In this document: positions 25,867 to 32,724 of the stretch, one piece after another
Numbering within the stretch: position 1 is the first letter of the stretch
How the letters are laid out: each line of letters starts with the position of its first letter
Assembly: GCF_002154225.1 (NCBI RefSeq)
Contig: NZ_MTSE01000002.1
Coordinates: 310,001 to 374,000 of the forward strand
Direction of reading: 5' to 3'
From: Hymenobacter crusticola
Lineage (GTDB): Bacteria; Bacteroidota; Bacteroidia; Cytophagales; Hymenobacteraceae
Length of the DNA stretch: 64,000 nucleotides
Program-made: the position numbers and the translations under genes
The notes under the pieces: model-generated
Database searches by the model: none
The model's input: the letters and a program-made list of their open reading frames with translations, nothing else
What the model was told of the DNA's origin: nothing

Positions 25867-26511
25867 ATGAAGTCTAGTATTCGTATTTCTGTGTTGTTGT
25901 GGGCTGTTCTGTGGTTGCTGGCTTTCAGTGGGCAAGCCGCGAAAAAGCCTAAGAAGAGCAAAAAGGACGAAGTTGTAACCATTAATACTTCGCTCGGCGA
26001 CATCAGGCTGATTCTGTTCGATCAAACTCCGAATCATAAGGCAAACTTTCTGAAGCTAGCCAAAAGTGGCTTCTACAACGGTACCACCTTCCACCGCATC
26101 ATTCAGAATTTTATGATTCAGGGCGGTGACCCAAATACCAAAGATGCGGACCCCGGCAACGATGGGATGGGCCCTGCCAACGAAAAGACCATTCCAGCCG
26201 AAATCCGGCCCGATTTATACCACAAGTACGGCGCCGTAGCAGCCGCCCGTCAGGGCGACTTTGTGAACCCAACGAAAGCTAGCAGCGGGTCGCAATTTTA
26301 CATTGTTGAAAACCACAGTGGTACGCCCCACCTCGATGGCGCTTATACGGTTTTTGGGCAAGTGATCAACGGCTTAGACGTCGTTGATAAAATTGCCGCT
26401 CAGCCCAAGAACATGATGGATCGTCCGCAAACCGACATCAAGATGACGATGAAAGTGGAGAAGCTGAAGAAGAAAAAAATTACGGCACTCTACGGGTATA
26501 AATACGAATAA
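25867..26511 (+). CDS. cyclophilin-type peptidylprolyl isomerase, exported
   Basis: The 214-residue protein has a signal peptide (hydrophobic to about residue 20, then QAAKKPKKSKK) and a cyclophilin domain from about residue 36. The domain shows TTFHRIIQNFMIQGGDP, GSQFYIVENHSGTPHLDGAYTVFGQVINGLDVVDKI, the active-site pattern of the family. It speeds cis-trans isomerisation of prolyl bonds, probably in the periplasm. An insertion around residues 95-125 (DADPGNDGMGPANEKTIPAEI) is common in Bacteroidota forms. It is followed 30 bases later by the RmlD-like gene in the same direction. Confidence 0.93.
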   Translation: MKSSIRISVLLWAVLWLLAFSGQAAKKPKKSKKDEVVTINTSLGDIRLILFDQTPNHKANFLKLAKSGFYNGTTFHRIIQNFMIQGGDPNTKDADPGNDGMGPANEKTIPAEIRPDLYHKYGAVAAARQGDFVNPTKASSGSQFYIVENHSGTPHLDGAYTVFGQVINGLDVVDKIAAQPKNMMDRPQTDIKMTMKVEKLKKKKITALYGYKYE

Positions 26512-26541
26512 CGCTTCCCTCGTCAAATCGGCTCTCACAAG

Positions 26542-27447
26542 ATGCGCATCCTCATAACGGGCTCCAATGGACTACTAGGCCAGAAACTGGTCGGGTTGCT
26601 AGCCCAGCAGCCGGACATTGAGCTCATCGCCACTTCTCGCGGCCCGAATAAGCTCGCCAGTAGCTACCCAAGCTTACCCTTTGTGCCGCTTGATGCGAGT
26701 GACCAACGGCAGGTGCAAGAAGTCATTGCTGCCCAAAAGCCGACCCACCTCATCCATACCGCCGCCATGACCAACGTGGATGAGTGTGAACTGAATCAGG
26801 AGCAGTGTTGGCAGCATAATGTGACGGCAGTAAAGTACTTGGTAGAAGCCTGCGCTGCTCATCAGGTACACCTCATTCACGTGAGCACCGATTTCATCTT
26901 CAGTGGGGAAGAGGGGCCGCTAACAGAGAACGCCAAACCAGGGCCAGTTAACTTCTACGGGGAAAGTAAGCTAGCTGCTGAGCGCTTGGTGCAAGCTAGC
27001 CAAGGTGCTTGGGCAATTTTGCGGACGGTGCTCGTGTACGGAACTGCCCACGACTATGGACGCACAAACATTGTGCTGTGGGTACGAGATTCGCTACGGG
27101 CTGGTAGACCCATCAACGTGGTCGATGACCAATTTCGTACGCCTACGTTGGCCGAAGACCTAGCTCAGGGCTGCTGGCTAGCAGCTAAGCACAACGCAAC
27201 TGGCATCTACCACATTAGCAGTGATGAGATGCTCACGCCCTACCAAATGGCGCTTCAGGTCGCTGATTTTTTCGGATTAGATACCTCTCTCATCACGAGG
27301 GTAGATGCGAGCAGTTTCAGCCAACCAGCCAAGCGGCCGTTGCGCACGGGATTTATTATCAGTAAGGCCCAGCGCGACCTAGGTTTCCAGCCGCATTCTT
27401 TTGCCCAAGGTATTGCCCTGCTCAATCAGCAGACGATGGTCAACTGA
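26542..27447 (+). CDS. RmlD-like SDR family oxidoreductase
   Basis: The 301-residue protein has the Rossmann motif TGSNGLLGQKL at its N-terminus, the THLIHTAAMTNVDECE segment, and the catalytic STDFIFSG and YGESKLAAE (Tyr-x-x-x-Lys) typical of extended short-chain dehydrogenases related to dTDP-4-dehydrorhamnose reductase. No other rhamnose gene is adjacent, so the substrate is uncertain. It may reduce a nucleotide-linked sugar or another carbonyl compound with NAD(P)H. It lies 30 bases after the cyclophilin gene and ends at a strong terminator. Confidence 0.85.
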   Translation: MRILITGSNGLLGQKLVGLLAQQPDIELIATSRGPNKLASSYPSLPFVPLDASDQRQVQEVIAAQKPTHLIHTAAMTNVDECELNQEQCWQHNVTAVKYLVEACAAHQVHLIHVSTDFIFSGEEGPLTENAKPGPVNFYGESKLAAERLVQASQGAWAILRTVLVYGTAHDYGRTNIVLWVRDSLRAGRPINVVDDQFRTPTLAEDLAQGCWLAAKHNATGIYHISSDEMLTPYQMALQVADFFGLDTSLITRVDASSFSQPAKRPLRTGFIISKAQRDLGFQPHSFAQGIALLNQQTMVN

Positions 27448-27490
27448 GTAGGGGGACTTAATATGAGTTGTTTGTGACATGTCCAAAACG

Positions 27491-27524
27491 CAAAAAACCC
27501 GGAGGCAATGCCTGCGGGTTTTTT
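27491..27524 (+). terminator. terminator after the RmlD-like gene
   Basis: AAAAAACCCG and CGGGTTTTTT flank an inner AGGCA/TGCCT stem, with one unpaired base on each side, in a strong terminator arrangement. Confidence 0.9.
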
Positions 27525-27602
27525 ACACACCTATTTGCAACATTTATCAAGCTTCACGATAGCTGCTCTTTTTGGCAGCATCTTCCACTTTAATTTCTAT
27601 AT

Positions 27603-27833
27603 TTATGCTCTGTCAATTTCAGATGGAAGTGGTAGTACTCCGACGAGCAACCCACCTACTAACACCGCTGAACCATTTTTTAGTGCAGCTTCTCCGATTG
27701 AGTAAGCAACCATTTCTCCACAAATTGTCTGATAATCAGCCGGCTTCATCGTTGCCTTGTACCGAGCGGCCATTTCTAGCAGCAAGTAACGTAGCGCGAT
27801 TCCTTGACGGCGTTTGAGTAAAAGACGAGACAT
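27603..27833 (-). CDS. possible small hypothetical protein, 76 aa
   Basis: From the ATG at 27833 this frame gives 76 residues beginning MSRLLLKRRQGIALRYLLLEM, with a weakly hydrophobic C-terminal part (SAVLVGGLLVGVLPLP). I do not recognise it. The opposite strand also carries open frames of 66 and 82 codons here, but their composition (many Ser, Thr and Phe with no pattern) is less protein-like. The stretch is AT-rich. Treat it as a tentative gene. Confidence 0.3.
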   Translation of the reverse strand: MSRLLLKRRQGIALRYLLLEMAARYKATMKPADYQTICGEMVAYSIGEAALKNGSAVLVGGLLVGVLPLPSEIDRA

Positions 27834-27839
27834 AAACAA

Positions 27840-28154
27840 ATAGCAGCTGGCGATTTTTGAAGTAGTAGTAAGTCCTGCTGTTGTAGCGCCAACTGTTAGT
27901 TTACATTACAATATTACTGCATACGCGAAGGGATGTAAAGGACATAAACAGAGGGATTGTGACTTCGTCTGACAAAGGAGTATTTAGAATTATATCAATA
28001 GTAAATAGGGTCGCAAAATTCAACGTATATAAGTAAAGTTCTAATGATCAGAGGATTGAATTTTGTAGGAACTTAGATAATTCCTGATCCGAATAGGATA
28101 CATTGATCAACGCGTTGGTAAAGTTCACCCGATTTGTGACGCGTGTAATATTCA
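27840..28154. other. AT-rich gene-free stretch downstream of the importer operon
   Basis: These 315 bases lie after the stop of the leftward permease gene. No coding frame with protein-like composition and no strong terminator hairpin was seen. Confidence 0.4.
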
Positions 28155-29168
28155 TTATTTACCTGTGTGCTCATCAGGGCGCGCCAGCTGACGAAGGGCC
28201 AGCATTGTACCGAGAAGCAGCAAGCCAGGCTCAACTATTAGCCACCAAGCCGCGGAGTCCAGGCGGGCAGTGGCCATTAGGCGTCCCCAACTCGCTATTT
28301 CTGTTGGCAAACCGATACCTAGGAAGGATAGCGTGGTTTCTAAGCCAATGAGGGCAGCTATGCTAAGCGGGAAAGCCGTACGGACACTTCGGCTAGCGTT
28401 GGGCAGCACATGATAGATGAGGATAGACATATTTGTGAGGCCTGTTGCCCGCACAGCCTCTATGTATGGCAGTGCTCGTATCCGCATAACTTCTGCCCGA
28501 ATCAGACGGGCGGGGCCTGTCCAGTAGGTAAGGCTTAGCACAAGTAGTAAAGTAAAAACGGATGACTCCTGCACAGATGCAATTACTAGCACCAGTATCA
28601 ATCGGGGAATCGACTCCAGCAAAGCAATAGCGCTCATTACAAGCTGATCGACGGGAAAGGTCAGCGTTACTCGCTGCAATAGCTCCACGTGTCTAGTAGC
28701 TAAGAGGCTAACAAGAGCAAAGCTCGTGGCCGTAAGGGGCCAAGCTAGCTCAGGCGCTGGCCAGAGACGAAAGATGCTGAGAAAACCCGTGAGCAAAAGA
28801 CCACCGACGCCGAAGCAGTGACCTAGCGAAACGCGCAGACTCGTGTTACCCCAAAAGCCGGCCGCGCTACCTAGTAGTATCCCAACCCCCACCGCTAGTA
28901 AAGCAGCTGGTATACTAATTATTAGCGTGGTACGAGCACCAAAAACCAAACCCGCGAGCAAATCACGACCTAGGGGGTCAGTACCGAGCCAGTGCCTTGA
29001 CGCAGCTAATGCTGTAAAAGGCGGCTCAGACAGATGCGTTAGGTCCGAGTCGCCGGGAGCATAGGGGAGCGGTAGCCAGTCTGCCAGCGCAGCTACGAGA
29101 AGCAAAAAAGCCAACCAGCCGAGCGCAACTAACTTCCGGCGATTACTGAAATAGCTTGAAAAGCTCAT
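28155..29168 (-). CDS. ABC transporter permease, DppC/OppC type
   Basis: The 337-residue membrane protein has the DppC plan: a membrane helix near residues 14-30, LGTDPLGRDLLAGLVFGART, then a five-helix core with the cytoplasmic coupling segment EAVRATGLTNMSILIYHVLPN. The end TTLSFLGIGLPTEIASWGRLM is also standard. It is the last gene of an operon with a peptide-type binding lipoprotein and a DppB-type permease, and its start overlaps the upstream stop by 4 bases. No ATPase gene is near, so the importer must borrow one. The substrate is inferred to be a peptide; the operon's own repeat protein is a candidate source. Confidence 0.85.
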   Translation of the reverse strand: MSFSSYFSNRRKLVALGWLAFLLLVAALADWLPLPYAPGDSDLTHLSEPPFTALAASRHWLGTDPLGRDLLAGLVFGARTTLIISIPAALLAVGVGILLGSAAGFWGNTSLRVSLGHCFGVGGLLLTGFLSIFRLWPAPELAWPLTATSFALVSLLATRHVELLQRVTLTFPVDQLVMSAIALLESIPRLILVLVIASVQESSVFTLLLVLSLTYWTGPARLIRAEVMRIRALPYIEAVRATGLTNMSILIYHVLPNASRSVRTAFPLSIAALIGLETTLSFLGIGLPTEIASWGRLMATARLDSAAWWLIVEPGLLLLGTMLALRQLARPDEHTGK

Positions 29169-30232
29169 AGCTGCGAACGAAGGCGCGGATCAAGCTGCCA
29201 ATAAAGCCCGTCGGCTACAATGTGAGAGAGCAGGCGTACGGAAGCTATCAGCAAAACGCTTCCTTGTAGCACTGGGTAGTCGCGCGCCGCTGCGGCATCT
29301 GCTAAAAGCCGCCCCATGCCAGGTAACGCAAAAATTACTTCTACAACGACCGCGCCGGCAACCATAGCGGGCAATAAGTCTGTGACCAGAGCGACAACTG
29401 GCAACAAGGCGTTCCGGAGGGTGTGGTGGCGTACCACCTGCCGAAACGCTAGCCCTTTCGCGCGCGCCGTGACAGCATAAGCCGTCTGTAATTCGTGCTG
29501 TAAGGAGGCATCTAGCTGCGTAACCAAGCCTGGTAGAGTGATCAGCACTAAGCTAAAGACAGGCAAAGCTAGGTGGTGCAAGTAGCTTCCTACGTTCGCA
29601 AGCCACGTATCGGTGGGTTCTGGGTTATCAAAGCCATAAACTGGGAATAGCGCCAGCATATCCGGATTGGCCAATAAATACAGCAACACTAGCGCTACCA
29701 CAAACAAGGGCAACGCATCAAGGCTATATAAAATAGTCAACAAATAAGAGCGCCAACGCGAGTGCCGTGTCATCCACAACGATAGCCACAAGGCTGCTCC
29801 GATAGCCAGAAAAGCAGCCGCTGCGGTAAATGGTAACGTGAAGCGCAAGGTTTCGATAAGTAGGCTAGCTACGGGTTTGTTGTCGCGATAGGAGCGACCT
29901 AGCTCGCCGCGCACGACATCGAGCCACCACAGGTGATATTGATTCCGTAGGCCGTGCCAACGCCAGTGGCTCTGTCCACCTGTGGCGGAGCGCTGAATGG
30001 AGAAATAAAAAACAGGCTTATCTAGGCCCAAGCGTCGGCGTAGTTGTAGCTCTAGAGCTTGGCGTTGAGGTGCTGTAATGGCTCTACTACCCGTATCAAG
30101 CTGACTTTCGATTGCACGTGCCAGCAATTGATCATCAGGCAGCGCCCGGCTCAGCAAGAAAAAGACAGAGACAATGCCCCAGGTAACCGGAAGCAGCCGC
30201 AGCAGGCGAGTAAGCAATAAACGTAGCATCAA
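29165..30232 (-). CDS. ABC transporter permease, DppB/OppB type
   Basis: The 355-residue membrane protein starts MMLRLLLTRLLRLLPVTWGIVSVFFLLSRALPDD, the first helix of DppB-type permeases, and has a long periplasmic loop at about residues 40-115. The core includes the coupling segment YAVTARAKGLAFRQVVRHHTLRNALLPV and VVEVIFALPGMGRLLADAAAARDYPVLQG. Together with the DppC-type protein it would form the channel of a peptide or related importer. It overlaps the next gene by 4 bases and starts 5 bases after the binding-protein gene, so the three are tightly coupled. Confidence 0.88.
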   Translation of the reverse strand: MMLRLLLTRLLRLLPVTWGIVSVFFLLSRALPDDQLLARAIESQLDTGSRAITAPQRQALELQLRRRLGLDKPVFYFSIQRSATGGQSHWRWHGLRNQYHLWWLDVVRGELGRSYRDNKPVASLLIETLRFTLPFTAAAAFLAIGAALWLSLWMTRHSRWRSYLLTILYSLDALPLFVVALVLLYLLANPDMLALFPVYGFDNPEPTDTWLANVGSYLHHLALPVFSLVLITLPGLVTQLDASLQHELQTAYAVTARAKGLAFRQVVRHHTLRNALLPVVALVTDLLPAMVAGAVVVEVIFALPGMGRLLADAAAARDYPVLQGSVLLIASVRLLSHIVADGLYWQLDPRLRSQL

Positions 30233-30237
30233 CCAAC

Positions 30238-31983
30238 CTATTGGCTATTATGGGCTGGTTGGGTAATAATGGCTTTTACCTCATAACCAGGTTTTATTCC
30301 TGAAGGCTGCAAGTTTGCAATTTGATTGGAAGCAACTAACCGATAAGGAAGAAAAAAAAGCGGTACTAAGGGGCTTTCTTGTTGGAGCAGGAGCTGAAAC
30401 TTACGCAGCAACAGCACCTTGCGCTTTTGGTCTGCTTCCGCAGAAATTGCTTCAATCAGTTTGTCGCTGTTAGCTGTGCCAAAACGCGTGTAATTGAGTA
30501 CACCAATGCTGGCCGTGTGCAAGATCGGGGCAAAGTTGAAGATGAACGGGTTGCCAGCTATCGTCCGGATATAGACATCGTAACTCCCTTCACGCAAGCG
30601 TGCCGATAGGAGCGAGCTTTCTGTTGGCTTCAGATTAATTGCAATGCCTATAGCCTTTGCCGCATTTTGAAATTGAAGACCAATTTGTTCGAACAGGGGG
30701 TCATTGGCGCGGTAGTTAATGGTAAAAGCTAGCTTCTGTGCTGCGCCATTAACGGTACGCCGGAACCAATTACCATCAGCTTGCCGGAGCCAACCTGCCT
30801 TTTGCAGCAGGACTACTGTTTGGGCCGGATCATACGAAAGCAGCGGTAGGCTATCATTGTAGTAAGGTCGGCTTCGTTTGCTGATTAAGCCAACGGTACG
30901 CTCTGCCAACCCGTACTCAGTTGCCTGGATTAAGCCAGGAATGTTCAACAGATGGCTCAGTGCTTGCCGCGTCAGCCGATCCTCCAGCAAAGGTTGCTTG
31001 GTGTTGAAGCCGAGCGTTACAATCTCGTAGGAAGGATGCGTGTAGAAGTTTAGCTTCTGCCTAGCACTTGCCGACGCGCGTAAGCTGTTAAAGTCTTTGG
31101 CCGGAATTAACGGATAAACGTCAAGCGTACCTTCCCGGAGCGCCAGTAGGGAAGTGCCTGGGTTCGGAATGATCCGGTACTCAATGGCTTTAGGATGAGC
31201 TGCCAGTTGAATAGGAAAAGGACGTAGCTGAGTAGCCCACCAGTTGGACTTGCGCCGAAACCGCAGGAACTGTCCGCTTTGCCACTGCTCTAACTGATAT
31301 GGCCCGCAGCCAGGCAGCCGGTCGGGGTGGTGAGCTAGGTCGGCGGCCTGATAACGGCTTACAAAAGCCGACAGCACAGGGTTGCGGGCAAGCGTAACCG
31401 TATCACTGTGTTGGAGGTAGGTTAAGCTAATCGGACGCAAGGTCCCTACTTTATCCAAGGCGTACTCAGGCAAAATGAAAAAGTTGCCGGATTCCCTGAT
31501 GTAGTCTGGCGACTTGCCCTTGCACACAAGCGTGAAACGCCGTGAATCGTGTGGATCAAATTGGATATCCCGAATAAAATCGAGCCTAACTTTTATGCCT
31601 TCGTTCGGTAACCCCGGACAATTCATTGCCTTCAAAGTAAAGGCCACATCGTGAGCTTGCACTGGCTGACCGTTATCCCAGGTTGCTCCATCACGCAAGG
31701 TGTATGTTATCAGCGTCAGCGAATCCTTGTAGCGAACGACGGGAGTCTTGCTCGCTAGCCACGGAATCAGCTGTCCTTTCGGGTTATCGAAAGCTAGGAG
31801 GCTAGTGTGCAGCAAATTTAAGCCTTCGTCTGCATAAATGTTGGCCATTGCCAACGGGTCCAGGGTTTCTGGGTCTTGTGCCCAGCGGATACGAATAGTA
31901 CCGGAATGCTTCTTCGGACCCGAACAAGCAATGCATTCCGTGATAATAAATAGGATGAATATAAACTTAGCTATTCGCAACAT
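30238..31983 (-). CDS. peptide-type ABC substrate-binding lipoprotein (SBP_bac_5)
   Basis: The 581-residue protein has a short signal peptide ending CIAC, a lipoprotein cleavage site at about residue 20. The fold is that of family 5 substrate-binding proteins: IRWAQDPETLDPLA near the N-terminus, YTLRDGATWDNGQPVQAHDVAFTL, GCGPYQLEQWQ and LSHLLNIPGLIQ. These bind oligopeptides, nickel or sugars; the operon context favours peptides. The start codon is part of a hairpin arm (31983-32020), so expression may be damped relative to the upstream small gene. It is the second gene of the operon, 84 bases after the repeat-protein stop. Confidence 0.85.
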   Translation of the reverse strand: MLRIAKFIFILFIITECIACSGPKKHSGTIRIRWAQDPETLDPLAMANIYADEGLNLLHTSLLAFDNPKGQLIPWLASKTPVVRYKDSLTLITYTLRDGATWDNGQPVQAHDVAFTLKAMNCPGLPNEGIKVRLDFIRDIQFDPHDSRRFTLVCKGKSPDYIRESGNFFILPEYALDKVGTLRPISLTYLQHSDTVTLARNPVLSAFVSRYQAADLAHHPDRLPGCGPYQLEQWQSGQFLRFRRKSNWWATQLRPFPIQLAAHPKAIEYRIIPNPGTSLLALREGTLDVYPLIPAKDFNSLRASASARQKLNFYTHPSYEIVTLGFNTKQPLLEDRLTRQALSHLLNIPGLIQATEYGLAERTVGLISKRSRPYYNDSLPLLSYDPAQTVVLLQKAGWLRQADGNWFRRTVNGAAQKLAFTINYRANDPLFEQIGLQFQNAAKAIGIAINLKPTESSLLSARLREGSYDVYIRTIAGNPFIFNFAPILHTASIGVLNYTRFGTANSDKLIEAISAEADQKRKVLLLRKFQLLLQQESPLVPLFFLPYRLVASNQIANLQPSGIKPGYEVKAIITQPAHNSQ

Positions 31984-32020
31984 TGCCTGGTAACCACACG
32001 AAACGGCGGCTACCAGGCAA
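31983..32020 (-). promoter_or_regulatory. hairpin directly at the start codon of the binding-protein gene
   Basis: TTGCCTGGTA (31983-31992) pairs exactly with TACCAGGCAA (32011-32020). On the minus strand the second arm ends at the A of the ATG of the binding-protein gene. It could attenuate transcription or block ribosome access, giving more repeat protein than importer. There is no T-run for a plain terminator. Confidence 0.55.
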
Positions 32021-32067
32021 GTTAGGCAATAATTGAAATAGTCGTCAGATCAAGCAGACGCTATGGC

Positions 32068-32340
32068 TTAGTGACCATCGCCCCAGCCGCCAGCGCCGCC
32101 ACCTGTAACAAGGTGACCATCGCCCCAGCCGCCAGCACCGCCGCCGGTTTCGCTCGTGAGGTGACCATCGCCCCAGCCGCCAGCGCCACCACCGGTTTCG
32201 CTCGTGAGGTGACCATCACCCCAGCCACCAGCACCGCCGCCAGTTTGCAATGAGGTTTGCTGGGCAGGCGTGATAGTTGTAGTAGGGTTGCCAGTAAGGG
32301 TGGCGAATTGGAAAAGGGCGAGGGCGATGAGCTCGAACAT
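32068..32340 (-). CDS. small protein with four identical Gly/Trp/His repeats
   Basis: The 90-residue protein has a hydrophobic N-terminus (MFELIALALFQFATLTG) that lacks a basic n-region, then a Thr-rich stretch and four exact copies of TGGGAGGWGDGH at residues 33-44, 49-60, 65-76 and 79-90, the last ending at the C-terminus. Units are joined by LTSE, LTSE and LV. The nine base differences between copies are all silent. I know no family with this repeat. It heads the operon with a peptide-type importer and faces a divergent helical-repeat gene, which suggests a precursor that is cut into short peptides. Alternatives are a metal-binding or structural peptide. The coding call is firm from the conserved repeats; the role is open. 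Confidence 0.8.
   Translation of the reverse strand: MFELIALALFQFATLTGNPTTTITPAQQTSLQTGGGAGGWGDGHLTSETGGGAGGWGDGHLTSETGGGAGGWGDGHLVTGGGAGGWGDGH
32071..32247. repeat. in-frame tandem repeat, 36-bp core in 42-48-bp units
   Basis: Units begin at 32071, 32113, 32161 and 32209, each opening with GTGACCATC on the plus strand, with lengths 42, 48 and 48 bases before the last partial unit. They encode the repeats of the 90-residue protein. Confidence 0.95.
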
Positions 32341-32724
32341 AATGTTATTTATTTATGAGAGTTGGGTTTGTGTTTCAGGCGTTTGAATGACACAAATTTG
32401 GCTCATTGCGCACCTCATGTAAAGGAAGCTTTGATTCGTTCTATGACTTGTATAATGCGAATAAATTATTAAACTTTATTACGATTCTAAGATAACTGAA
32501 CACTTTTATGCATGAGCACTAATGTTTTTTATCTCATGAATAGTATGATTTTTATCTAAAATTGTGACATTACAATTTCTATATTTACTCAATTATCCAC
32601 GATGCAAAGTAGAGCTGTGCTAAAATCAATAAAAAGGAAGAAATTTGATTTTTTGTGACATAGATTCATTATAGACCTAGGCTCTTTAAGATGCGTTTTA
32701 TGATGCTGAAAAGCCCTTCTTGTT
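32341..32724. promoter_or_regulatory. AT-rich divergent control region
   Basis: This 384-base region separates the leftward peptide operon and the rightward helical-repeat gene and must hold both promoters. It is clearly more AT-rich than its surroundings. A CAAATTTG box (32393-32400) is one base off TAnnTTTG for the leftward operon. No exact box was found for the rightward gene. Several partial inverted and direct T-rich repeats (TTTTTATCT at about 32525 and 32550) could be regulator sites. Confidence 0.5.

Noticed and set aside
32071..32247. Regular repeats that might suggest a CRISPR array
   Set aside because: There are no unique spacers; units are tandem, in frame and coding, with only silent changes.
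32071..32253. Rightward open frame across the same repeats
   Set aside because: Its translation (Ala/Pro/Thr rich) is a shadow: repeat copies differ in residues on this strand but are identical on the other.
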